From Brevibacterium sp. 239c (lineage in GTDB: Bacteria > Actinomycetota > Actinomycetes > Actinomycetales > Brevibacteriaceae), in assembly GCF_900169365.1 (NCBI RefSeq), contig NZ_FXZH01000005.1, positions 177,196-241,195 on the forward strand: a stretch of DNA of 64,000 nucleotides, read 5' to 3'. Position numbers and translations under genes: made by a program. A model generated the notes under the pieces. That model was not told where the DNA came from. It was given only the letters and a program-made list of their open reading frames with translations, and made no database searches. The stretch's first letter is position 1. The number at the start of each line of letters is the position of its first letter. Of this stretch, positions 8,701-16,602 are shown in pieces.

Positions 8701-10193
8701 CTTCGTCGACCCAGAAAACCCGTCTCAGTCCTTGCATCGGCTGTGGCCGCACCGATACACCGATCGACCAACGCATCACCGGATGGCAAATGTGTCGACC
8801 TTGCACGAAACGCCGTCGCAATCATCCAGCCCCATGCCCAACTTGTGGCCTGGTCCGAGTGCTCGCTTTCCCATTGGGTAAACAAGCCGTGTGCACCACT
8901 TGTGCAGGAGCACCACCGCTCTTCGAATGTCCCAATTGTGGGGAGGAATCTCACCCTTATGGCAAGGTGTGCGCCCGGTGCACACTGGCGACCCGCGCCA
9001 CCGAGCTCCTGACCGACCCAGCCACGGGCCACCTCAATCAACAGTTGCGACCGTTGCTTGACTACTGGATTAATTCAGTTGACCCGCGCACCCCACTACG
9101 CTGGGTCTCCCAGTCGCAAGCGAGCACCGATCTCCTGAGACAAATGGCCTGCGGGCAGTCGTCCATTAGCCATGTTGCTTTTCGGCAATTGCCACCGACG
9201 AAACCCAATGACTACCTGCGCAATCTGCTTGTCTCGATCGGGATCCTCGGCCCGTGGGAACCACATGTCGACCGTTTCATCTCGTGGCTCGACACCGAAA
9301 TCGCCCCGAGACTGGAACCCGAGTGTGCTTTTACCATCAACAGTTATGCCCGATGGCACATCCTGCGCAACCTCCACCGCCATGCGAGCAACGGAACACT
9401 GACGCAGGCGGTTGCGAATTCTGCTCGTATCCGGGTTCGCGCAGCAATTGAGTTCTGCGAGCTGCTAGCTCGTCGTGGAGTCTCTATCGAGGATGCCACA
9501 CAGGTCGACCTCGAAGAACTCATCAGCAACTCTCCCGGCTATAACCGAACCAAAACGATTGCTTCATTCATCGCTTGGGCTAGAAAGACTCGAGTTAATA
9601 GAAACTTGACCGCGTCTGGTGAGCCGTGGCCGAATGCAACTGTCACTATCAGCACTGAGCAACACTGGTCGGATGTCGAGCGACTTCTGAACGAGGACCA
9701 CCATCCTGCTCATATTCGTTTGGCCGGGCTTTTCACCCTCCTGTTTGCTCAGCCCCTCAATCGCATTGTGGCAATGAGGCTTCAGCAGATCCATGTCACC
9801 GAAACCGACGTGTTGGTCACTTTCGCCAATGACCCAATTGAAATGCCACCCATTCTTGACGACCTACTACGGAACTACCTGACTACCCGTGCAGACAGGC
9901 TGGTCGAGACCAGCGATCCGGGATGGCTCTTCCCCGGGGGCCAGCCCGGTCGTCATCTCGTTACCGAGGTGTTCCGTCGGGACCTTACCGCGATCGGGAT
10001 CAAGCCGTACGAGAGTCGAAAGGCTTCCATGTTTCACCTCGCAGCCAGAATTCCTGCACCCGTGCTTGCTGGGCTACTCGGGATCACCGATAGGAACGCG
10101 GCGGCATGGGCCAAGTTATCCGGCCGCGACTGGAGTGCATATATCCAGCACCGTGATGAGGCAGGCCAAAAAGGAGGAACTCATGCAATCTGA
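8697..10193 (+). CDS. Triple zinc-ribbon protein with degenerate tyrosine-recombinase domain
   Basis: The first 85 residues hold three CxxC-x(n)-CxxC ribbons: CIGC/CRPC, CPTC/CTTC and CPNC/CARC. The rest resembles an integrase. A core-binding-like segment lies at about residues 170-300, and LFTLLFAQPLNRIVAMRL sits where Arg I is expected, keeping one Arg. At the HxxR and nucleophile positions the sequence reads YESRKASMFHLA and RNAAAWAKLSG, so the catalytic His pair and Tyr appear lost (Trp at the Tyr site). It is probably a DNA-binding partner rather than a recombinase. Its start overlaps the phosphatase stop. I recall similar proteins beside integrase-XRE pairs in other actinobacteria; that link is from memory, not a search. 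Confidence 0.75.
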   Translation: MTSSTQKTRLSPCIGCGRTDTPIDQRITGWQMCRPCTKRRRNHPAPCPTCGLVRVLAFPLGKQAVCTTCAGAPPLFECPNCGEESHPYGKVCARCTLATRATELLTDPATGHLNQQLRPLLDYWINSVDPRTPLRWVSQSQASTDLLRQMACGQSSISHVAFRQLPPTKPNDYLRNLLVSIGILGPWEPHVDRFISWLDTEIAPRLEPECAFTINSYARWHILRNLHRHASNGTLTQAVANSARIRVRAAIEFCELLARRGVSIEDATQVDLEELISNSPGYNRTKTIASFIAWARKTRVNRNLTASGEPWPNATVTISTEQHWSDVERLLNEDHHPAHIRLAGLFTLLFAQPLNRIVAMRLQQIHVTETDVLVTFANDPIEMPPILDDLLRNYLTTRADRLVETSDPGWLFPGGQPGRHLVTEVFRRDLTAIGIKPYESRKASMFHLAARIPAPVLAGLLGITDRNAAAWAKLSGRDWSAYIQHRDEAGQKGGTHAI

Positions 10194-10221
10194 ATATGAC
10201 ACCCCACCGGTACGAAAGTGA
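10183..10221 (+). pseudogene. 12-codon open frame with strong ribosome-binding site, possible truncated gene start
   Basis: A perfect AAGGAGG six bases upstream leads to ATG at 10183 and a 12-residue frame ending at TGA 10219-10221. It overlaps the end of the zinc-ribbon gene. A ribosome-binding site this good in front of a tiny frame suggests either a leader-type peptide or the surviving start of a fifth cassette gene cut off at the right boundary, next to the xerC stop at 10240. Confidence 0.35.
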
Positions 10222-10239
10222 TGACATTGCCGGGTGTGG

Positions 10240-11214
10240 TCAGGCCCGAGGGTGTGCCTGCCGATAGGTCTCCTGCAGTCGCTGCATCGAGACATGGGTG
10301 TAGATCTGCGTGCTGCTCATGGTCGAATGCCCCAGGAACTCTTGGATCTGTCGCAGATCCGCTCCCCCGTCGAGCATGTGGGTAGCCGCCGAATGCCTGA
10401 GCCCGTGCGGGCCGATATCCGGTGCGCTGGGGTCATCGGCGCCGTACTTATGGACGAGCTCTCTCACCTGTCTGGCTCCGATGCGACCGCCTCTGACGCC
10501 GAGGAAAAGCGCATCACCGCTGCCGTCGGAGGCGAACGTCTGCCGCAGGTTCAGCCACTGCTGCAGCGCCGACTGGGCGGGTTTCCCGAACGGGACGCGT
10601 CGTTCCTTGTTGCCCTTGCCCAGGACGGTGATCATCGAGCGCTGGTGGTCTACGTCGCTGCGGTTCAGTCCGGTCAGTTCCGATACACGCACCGCCGTGG
10701 CATAGAGCAGCTCCAGGATGGCTGCGTCCCTGACCCACTTGGCTGCTTCGATGGGATCGCTGTCCTCCGCCTCAGCGTGAGCAGGACGCTCCCGGGATAC
10801 GAGATCGGCTGCCTGCTGAGGTTTGAGTACGGTGGGAAGACGCGATTCCTTCTTCGGGGTCCGCAGCCGCGCCGCCGGATTGTTCGTCAGCCCGTGCTGG
10901 TTCACGCAGTAGGCGAAGAAGGACTTCACGGCTGCGATCTTCCGAGCCACGGTGGACTTCGCTGCTCCGGCGTCATCGAGGGTGATGAGCCACGAACGCA
11001 GGTCGTTGAGATCAATGTCGTCCACCCCGAACTCAGCGGTTCGGACCCCGGCGTCCGTGGTCGTGGACTGGGCCGCTCGAGAGTGAGCCGCATGGTCGAA
11101 GAATTCGGTGACATCTGCGATGTAGGCCCGCGAGGTGTGGGCGGAGACGTCGCGCGATCTCAGGTGGTCGGCATAGCCGGACACCACCTCGGCGATGGTC
11201 ATCGATTGGGTCAC
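10240..11214 (-). CDS. xerC: Tyrosine recombinase XerC (dif-site chromosome resolution)
   Basis: XerC works with XerD and FtsK to resolve chromosome dimers at dif. The 324-residue protein has the N-terminal SAM-like domain and all catalytic residues: Arg in TAVRVSEL, Lys in LGKGNKERRVP, HxxR in HGLRHSAATH, His in LGHSTMSS and Tyr in TQIYTHVS. It ends the yraN-yifB-dprA-xerC run, as is common in actinobacteria. It is clearly a different family from the cassette recombinase at 6527. Confidence 0.93.
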   Translation of the reverse strand: MTQSMTIAEVVSGYADHLRSRDVSAHTSRAYIADVTEFFDHAAHSRAAQSTTTDAGVRTAEFGVDDIDLNDLRSWLITLDDAGAAKSTVARKIAAVKSFFAYCVNQHGLTNNPAARLRTPKKESRLPTVLKPQQAADLVSRERPAHAEAEDSDPIEAAKWVRDAAILELLYATAVRVSELTGLNRSDVDHQRSMITVLGKGNKERRVPFGKPAQSALQQWLNLRQTFASDGSGDALFLGVRGGRIGARQVRELVHKYGADDPSAPDIGPHGLRHSAATHMLDGGADLRQIQEFLGHSTMSSTQIYTHVSMQRLQETYRQAHPRA

Positions 11215-11266
11215 AACCTCAGGTTACGCGATCGGCCGAGCCTGACGGTGGACCTACGGAGTGGAT

Positions 11267-12523
11267 CTAGGCCGGTCTGCGCAGTTTGATCCAGCCGGAA
11301 TCGCGACGAGCACTCAGACCGGCTAGTTCGAGGACGGCGAGCGCAGAGAGAGTGTTCGGCACGGTCAGTCCGGCTCGTGCTGCCACAGTTCCGACATCCA
11401 GAGCCTTGGTCGCCGAGAGGACGTTGACACAGATCTTCTCTCGCTCGGCGAGGTCATCGATCGGATCTGCCGGTACGCGCTTTCGGCTGCTGGTTTGGAG
11501 GCTTGAGGTGCCGGCAGGAAGACTTGAGTCCTCTGACGAGGGGCTTCGGTTGTCGAACAGTGTGGGTTCCCCACTTTTGGTGAGTTCGATGACGTCCTCG
11601 CAGCTGGTCACCAATTCCGCTTCATGATCTCGGATGAGTCTGTGGGTTCCCGTCGATGATGCCGAATACACGGATCCGGGGAATGCCGCGACTTCACGGG
11701 AGAGCTCGAGGGCGTGTCGAGCAGTGTTGAGGGCTCCGCTGCGCCAGCCTGCTTCGACGATGACGGTGACCTGGGACGAGGCGGCGATCAGCCGGTTGCG
11801 GAGCAGGAAGCGGTGTCGCATCGGAGTCATCCCGGGAGCGGTTTCGGACACGATCGCACCTTGTTCGAGTATCTGATGGAACAGTTCGGTGTTCGCGGCC
11901 GGATAGAAACGGTCGACTCCCCCAGCCATGAACGCGATCGTGGTGCCTTCTCGGGCGATGGCTGCTCGATGGGCGGCCGCATCGATGCCGAAGGCTCCCC
12001 CGGAGACGATGGTCAGCCCTCTCGCGGCCAGGTCCCAAGCAAGATCTGAGGCACATTTGGTGCCGTAGTTGCTGGCAGCGCGTGCCCCGACGATGGCGAC
12101 CGCACGCTTTAATGCTGCGTTCAACTTCGCCTCGCCCCGGACCCACAGTCCCAGCGGTGCCGCCGGCCCCAGGTCACTGAGCGAAGCCGGCCATTCGTCG
12201 TCACTGGGAATGACGAGTCGCCCACCCAGTCTGTGCACGGCTTCGAGGTCGCGATGCCCCTGCGCGTCCTCGCCCCGCACTGCCCACCGGTCGAAAGCCT
12301 CTCCCAGCTGCCCGCCGCCGGCCACCGCGGCCACAAACGACGACAGACTCTCCGCGGCCTCGGCTGCTGACGATCTTCCGGCCGCCACCGCCCGAATCAG
12401 TTCAAGGACGGCGATCGGACCAATCTCGTTCACGAGTCCGGTGAGCAGTCCGTCGCCTGGTTCTCCGATCCTCAGCAGGGCAGCGATCGCCGCGCGAGTG
12501 TCTCTATTGCCTTCGTCGTTCAT
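11267..12523 (-). CDS. dprA: DNA-processing protein DprA
   Basis: DprA loads RecA onto incoming single-stranded DNA during natural transformation and is also widely kept in non-competent bacteria. The 418-residue protein has a helical N-terminal region, then the Rossmann-like DprA/Smf core with AIVGARAASNYG (about residue 140) and the nucleotide-binding SGGAFGIDAAAHRAAI (about residue 170). A C-terminal winged-helix-like domain follows from about residue 350 (VNVLSATKALDVGTVAARAGL). Its start overlaps the yifB stop by four bases (ATGA). Confidence 0.94.
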   Translation of the reverse strand: MNDEGNRDTRAAIAALLRIGEPGDGLLTGLVNEIGPIAVLELIRAVAAGRSSAAEAAESLSSFVAAVAGGGQLGEAFDRWAVRGEDAQGHRDLEAVHRLGGRLVIPSDDEWPASLSDLGPAAPLGLWVRGEAKLNAALKRAVAIVGARAASNYGTKCASDLAWDLAARGLTIVSGGAFGIDAAAHRAAIAREGTTIAFMAGGVDRFYPAANTELFHQILEQGAIVSETAPGMTPMRHRFLLRNRLIAASSQVTVIVEAGWRSGALNTARHALELSREVAAFPGSVYSASSTGTHRLIRDHEAELVTSCEDVIELTKSGEPTLFDNRSPSSEDSSLPAGTSSLQTSSRKRVPADPIDDLAEREKICVNVLSATKALDVGTVAARAGLTVPNTLSALAVLELAGLSARRDSGWIKLRRPA

Positions 12524-14070
12524 GAGTCTTGGGTCCTCAGCGCCAGAGCCGTCGTGATCTTGTCCGGTGTGGGCGCCTCTGTCCCTTCAAGATCTGCCAG
12601 GGTCGTTGCCACCCTCAGCACTCGGTCGTATCCGCGCATGGTGATCCTTCCTGTGTCGAGCGCACGGTCTAGGTCGCGCAGACTGTGCGGGCGCAGGGAG
12701 AAATGCTCACGCAGCCAGGCCCCGGGGGCGTTCGAGTTCAGCGTCCAGTCACAGTCGACGTATCGGTCGGCCTGTCTCTGCCTGGCAAGCCTGACTCTCC
12801 CTGCGACGGCAGCACTGTCTTCCTGTGCCCCGCCGAGGCGAATGTCTGCTGGGGAGACGGGGAACAGTTCGAGTTGCAGGTCGACTCGGTCCAGCAGGGG
12901 GCCGGAGAGCCTGTTGCGGTAGCGACGTTTGTCCATCGGCGTGCATCGACACGTGGATTCGGCTCCGCGCATCCCGGCTCCGCAGGGGCATGGGTTCGCC
13001 GCCATCACCAATTGGAACGATGCAGGAAGGACCATGGATCCCCAGGCCCGGTGGATGTGGACCTGTCGAGCCTCCATCGGCTGACGCAGTGCTTCGAGTA
13101 CATCGCGTGAGAACTCGGGTGCTTCGTCCATGAACAAAACGCCTCGGTGGGCTCTGCTGAGAATTCCTATCGACCCCGGCCTGCGTCCGCCGATGAGCGC
13201 CGAGGCTGTGCTGCGATGGTGGGGCGCTTCGAAAGGGGGCCGATGGTCAAGGCCTTCGCCGATGGGCAGCTCTCCGCGCAGGGAACGCACCGCCGCCACC
13301 TCGACGGCTTGTTGGTCATCCAACGGTGGGAGTATCCCCGGCAGGCACTGCGCCAGCAACGTTTTCCCCGCTCCCGGTGTGCCTCGCATCAGGAGATTGT
13401 GTCCACCGGCTGCAGCGACCTCGAGGCCGAAACGCGCTTCGGCCTGCCCTTGGACTTCGGCGAGGTCGTGACGTTGCGAGGTTTCTGGGTGGGCGGCTGC
13501 TGCATCGACGACGGGTGGCAGCTGCGGGACGTTGAGTGCTCCGCCATAGATGTTGATCAGTTCGGCCAAAGAGGAGATGGTCATGACCCTGGCACCGGCG
13601 AGCAGTGCTGATTCCTGACGGTTGCCCACGGGGACGACGAATCGGTCGAAACCTGCCTGAAGACCGCTGTGCAGGCTCGGCAGCACACCGTTGACGGGAC
13701 GAATGCGTCCGTCGAGGCCGAGCTCACCACAGTGGATGATCGATTCCGTGTGCGTTTCGGTGATGATTCCTTGCGCCTTGAGCACGGCCACGGCGATACC
13801 CAGGTCGAATCCTGTCCCGACCTTCGGCACAGTGCCGGGAGTGAGGTTGATCGTCACATGCTGTGTGGCCACGGGGATGCCCAGATATGCGAGTGCGGCC
13901 CGAAGTCGTTTCCGCGATTCGCTGACCGAGGCGTCCGGCAGACCGACGATGTCGATACCGGGCAGACCAGCGCTGACGCAGGCTTCAATGGACACGATCT
14001 TGCCAGCCAGACCCCAGAGCGCCACGGCGGACGAGCGACCGATCACATTGAGCTTCGCCTCCTCGCTCAT
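12520..14070 (-). CDS. YifB/ComM-type Mg-chelatase-like AAA+ ATPase
   Basis: ComM-type proteins are helicases that promote branch migration during homologous recombination. The 516-residue protein has the N-terminal ChlI fold (opening GIDIVGLPDASVSESRKRLRAA), a Walker A GTPGAGKTLLAQC near residue 235, Walker B-like VLFMDEAPEF near 315, four Cys in CPCGAGMRGAESTCRC, and the C-terminal Mg_chelatase_C segment with MRGYDRVLRVATTLADL. Both ends are coupled by four-base overlaps, to yraN upstream and dprA downstream. This gene trio is standard in actinobacteria. Confidence 0.93.
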   Translation of the reverse strand: MSEEAKLNVIGRSSAVALWGLAGKIVSIEACVSAGLPGIDIVGLPDASVSESRKRLRAALAYLGIPVATQHVTINLTPGTVPKVGTGFDLGIAVAVLKAQGIITETHTESIIHCGELGLDGRIRPVNGVLPSLHSGLQAGFDRFVVPVGNRQESALLAGARVMTISSLAELINIYGGALNVPQLPPVVDAAAAHPETSQRHDLAEVQGQAEARFGLEVAAAGGHNLLMRGTPGAGKTLLAQCLPGILPPLDDQQAVEVAAVRSLRGELPIGEGLDHRPPFEAPHHRSTASALIGGRRPGSIGILSRAHRGVLFMDEAPEFSRDVLEALRQPMEARQVHIHRAWGSMVLPASFQLVMAANPCPCGAGMRGAESTCRCTPMDKRRYRNRLSGPLLDRVDLQLELFPVSPADIRLGGAQEDSAAVAGRVRLARQRQADRYVDCDWTLNSNAPGAWLREHFSLRPHSLRDLDRALDTGRITMRGYDRVLRVATTLADLEGTEAPTPDKITTALALRTQDS

Positions 14071-14465
14071 GAGTCGACCTGCAGATTGCGGCGGTGGGAG
14101 TAGGCGGGTTCTGGTTCCATTACGATGCCGAGGGCATCGATGCGGACGCTGGGGAAGAAGTCACTTTGTCCGCGCAGCCAGATGCCCGAGAGCATTCTGA
14201 TCCGCTTCAGCTTTGCCCTGGTCACGGCCTCGAGCGGAGATCCGAGGGCGAAGGTTCTGCGGGTCTTCACCTCTACGAAGACGATGGTGTCACCGTCTCG
14301 GGCGATGATGTCGATCTCTCCCCGCGGGCACCTGAAGTTACGTTCGATGACGACCATTCCCTGCCGCTGCAGGAATTCAGCGGCCAGGTCCTCCCCTGTC
14401 TGACCCACAGCACGCTGACGCATCCCCGATGTCGTTGTGCTCCGTCTGCCCGATGTTGGTTCCAT
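14067..14465 (-). CDS. YraN family (UPF0102) endonuclease-like protein
   Basis: This small protein has the PD-(D/E)xK nuclease-like fold of the YraN family. Visible are the opening GQTGEDLAAEFLQRQGMVVIERNFRCPRGEIDIIARD and the FVEVKTRRTF motif, with the Glu, Asp and Lys residues of the nuclease core. The function in actinobacteria is not established. The start is ambiguous: GTG/ATG options lie at 14510, 14465 and 14423, and none has a strong ribosome-binding site. I chose 14465, which gives 132 residues. It overlaps the yifB start by four bases and opens the operon downstream of the terminator at 14512-14550. Confidence 0.85.
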   Translation of the reverse strand: MEPTSGRRSTTTSGMRQRAVGQTGEDLAAEFLQRQGMVVIERNFRCPRGEIDIIARDGDTIVFVEVKTRRTFALGSPLEAVTRAKLKRIRMLSGIWLRGQSDFFPSVRIDALGIVMEPEPAYSHRRNLQVDS

Positions 14466-14511
14466 GACAGACAGACCACTACCGGCACTGCAAGCGTGGC
14501 AAGAGCACAAA

Positions 14512-14550
14512 ATCGGCCTGTGGACGGCGCTTAGCCTTCCACAGGCCGAT
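14512..14550 (-). terminator. Rho-independent terminator after DUF2469
   Basis: The arms ATCGGCCTGTGGA and TCCACAGGCCGAT form a perfect 13-bp stem around a 13-base loop. On the minus strand the stem is followed by TTTT. It should end the transcript from the signal peptidase/rnhB/DUF2469 side before yraN begins. Confidence 0.85.
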
Positions 14551-14647
14551 CACGTGCAAGTCAAGGTTCGGTCCACAGACGAAGTGTGTGCGAGTGGTTC
14601 TCTCGATTCAGGAACTCACGTACGGCAGCCACTGGTCGTCAGAGTTC

Positions 14648-14965
14648 TCAGCCCCTGATTGACGTCGGCGGTTCCAGATCGTTCTTCGCGATCTCCTCGA
14701 TGTTGACGTCCTTGAAGGTCAGCACGTGCACGGTCTTGATGAAGCGTGCTGATCGGTAGCTGTCCCACACCCAAGCGTCGCGCAGCGTCAGTTCGAAATA
14801 GACGTCTCCGGCATCGTTGTGGGCCTTGAGGTCAACGTGGTTGGCCAAGTAGAAGCGCCGTTCGGTCTCTACAACGTAGGCGAAGAGTCCTACGACATCG
14901 CGATACTCCTTGTAGAGCTGCAGCTCCAGTTGAGCTTCGTAATCGTCCAGATCATCGGTGCTCAT
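14648..14965 (-). CDS. DUF2469 family protein
   Basis: This 105-residue acidic protein matches DUF2469, a small actinobacteria-specific family that sits beside rnhB. The start at 14965 has a strong AAGGAGGG ribosome-binding site. A longer frame to 15091 lacks one. Recognisable segments are LELQLYKEYRDVVGLFAYVVETERRFYLAN and a closing FKDVNIEEIAKNDLE. It overlaps the rnhB stop by four bases. The function is not known. Confidence 0.88.
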   Translation of the reverse strand: MSTDDLDDYEAQLELQLYKEYRDVVGLFAYVVETERRFYLANHVDLKAHNDAGDVYFELTLRDAWVWDSYRSARFIKTVHVLTFKDVNIEEIAKNDLEPPTSIRG

Positions 14966-15693
14966 GACGATCCCTCCTTCGCATCGTGCGCCGTTTGCAG
15001 GCGGAAGCTTCTCCGGTGGTGAATGCTGGGGCCGAAATCGGCGATGCCCCGACGGTGTTTCATGGTTCCGTACCCGACATTCGACTCCCAACCATACTGG
15101 GGGTGAGCCTGCGCGAGTGCGATCATCTCCTCGTCTCGGTCCACTTTTGCCACAATACTTGCTGCGGCGATGACTGGGACGCTGCCGTCACCTTTGATCA
15201 CAGTCCGCACCGGGGGCAGATCCAAGTCCGCTGCGGGCCCGAATATCCCCAGGCAGTCGAGCGTGAGTGGAGCTGAAAGCCAATCGTGTTTGCCGTCGAG
15301 GAGCACCATCGTCGACTGCGGGCAGACTGCTGCGCCGAAGAGCGTCACCAGCATGTCAGACAGTGCCCGACGCCCGGCCAGGTTCAGAGCCATGGTCATC
15401 CCGAGTTCGTCGAGTTCATTCGGCGTTGTCGACCCCACTGCTGTCGCCCGCGCCCACCCATTGACACGATCGGTCGCGGTTTGACGCGACAGCGCGCTCA
15501 ACTGCTTCGAATCATGAATGCCCGCAGGCACCTCGGCGTCGGTGAGCTCTCTGAGGTCGAAGAGAGCAACTCCCACGCTGACCGGTCCGGCCAGCGCACC
15601 ACGGCCGACCTCGTCGATGCCGACGACGAACTCATAGCCTTCTGCCAGCAGTGCGCGTTCGAGGCTGAGGTCCTGCAATCCGATCTGTGCCAT
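14962..15693 (-). CDS. rnhB: Ribonuclease HII
   Basis: RNase HII removes single ribonucleotides and RNA-DNA hybrids from DNA. The 243-residue protein carries the catalytic IDEVGRGALAGPVSVGV (Asp-Glu pair near residue 25), IHDSKQLS, and the third and fourth acidic positions in later segments, including AASIVAKVDRDEEM. The stop overlaps the DUF2469 start by four bases. It abuts the first signal peptidase gene upstream with a one-base shared junction, consistent with one transcript. Confidence 0.95.
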   Translation of the reverse strand: MAQIGLQDLSLERALLAEGYEFVVGIDEVGRGALAGPVSVGVALFDLRELTDAEVPAGIHDSKQLSALSRQTATDRVNGWARATAVGSTTPNELDELGMTMALNLAGRRALSDMLVTLFGAAVCPQSTMVLLDGKHDWLSAPLTLDCLGIFGPAADLDLPPVRTVIKGDGSVPVIAAASIVAKVDRDEEMIALAQAHPQYGWESNVGYGTMKHRRGIADFGPSIHHRRSFRLQTAHDAKEGSS

Positions 15694-16397
15694 CAGCTGC
15701 CGGTGATTCCCTCGGAGTCGGGGACATCGGCGAAGACCGCTTTCGGCGTGGACATCCAGCTGAAATGCTTAAACGGCCAGTTGATGAGGAATACGGTGCC
15801 CACCACGTTGTCTTCGGGAACATAGGGCTGTGTGTCGACGTGATATCGGGAGTCTGCGGAGTTGCTGCGGTTGTCTCCCATCACCCAGTAGTGGCCCTTG
15901 GGAACGGTGACCTTGAAGTCCATCTCGGAAGGGGCTGTGTCGGCGTCGAGGTAGGTCTCATCGATGGGTTCGCCGTTGACGAGGATCCGTCCCTGCGCAT
16001 CGCAGCATTCGACAGTGTCGCCGCCGACGCCGATGACGCGTTTGATCAGCTGTTGGCCACCGTCTGCGGGAGCCAATCCGATGAATTCGAGGAGAGGGTT
16101 GGGCTGATATTCCGAGACTTCTTGAGGGCTCAGCCAATGGTCTGGGTCGTCGAAGACGATGATGTCACCACGGTTGGCCGGTCCGAAACGGGGCGCCATC
16201 TCATTGACAAGGACCCTGTCATCAATCTGCAGGGTCTCCATCATCGATCCTGAAGGAATGTAGAACGAGCGGACGACCCAGGTCTTGAGGGCGGTGGAGA
16301 TGATAATGGCGACGAGGATGATCGCTGCGATCTCGAGCAGGCCACGGAGGAATCTCTTCGAGGCTGAAGGTGGGGAAGCTTCTGATTCGGTTGACAT
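15693..16397 (-). CDS. lepB: Signal peptidase I (first of two)
   Basis: This is a membrane-anchored serine peptidase that removes signal peptides from secreted proteins. It has one N-terminal membrane segment (about residues 18-38), the nucleophile Ser in PSGSMMETL (about residue 48) and the catalytic Lys in LIKRVIGVGGDTV. The CCDAQGRILVNGEPI stretch and the C-terminal GDNRSNSADSRYH box follow. The start at 16397 was preferred over 16511 because the extra 38 residues have no family features. It is the downstream member of a tandem pair that differs in sequence through much of the protein, which suggests an old duplication. Confidence 0.93.
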   Translation of the reverse strand: MSTESEASPPSASKRFLRGLLEIAAIILVAIIISTALKTWVVRSFYIPSGSMMETLQIDDRVLVNEMAPRFGPANRGDIIVFDDPDHWLSPQEVSEYQPNPLLEFIGLAPADGGQQLIKRVIGVGGDTVECCDAQGRILVNGEPIDETYLDADTAPSEMDFKVTVPKGHYWVMGDNRSNSADSRYHVDTQPYVPEDNVVGTVFLINWPFKHFSWMSTPKAVFADVPDSEGITGS

Positions 16398-16497
16398 TCG
16401 TTCGCTTTCGCATCGGACCACAGGTTCCCCAGAGGGAATGAAATGAGCGTACCAGCACTCCGGAGCGCCAACTTTCAGCCGGCGATCATCTCGGCTG

Positions 16498-16602
16498 CCC
16501 AGGTCGGCCACCCAGGTCGGCCACTAAGATCCGCGTGCCAGATCAGCGCGCCAGGTCAGCCGGCCAAGTCAGCCGGCCAAGTCAGCGCGGCAGATCAGTC
16601 GA
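16498..16602. repeat. 13-bp tandem repeat array between the two signal peptidase genes
   Basis: About eight 13-nt units occupy this stretch. Two are identical (CCCAGGTCGGCCA at 16498 and 16511). Five more are variants of CCAgGTCAGcCGG from 16538 to 16602, with one 14-nt degenerate unit between. The array starts in the last codons of the upstream lepB (stop at 16595) and fills the gap before the next lepB. Copy number is likely to vary between strains. Confidence 0.75.

Noticed and set aside
16498..16602. Possible CRISPR array
   Set aside because: Units are contiguous 13-mers without unique spacers and no cas genes are present.
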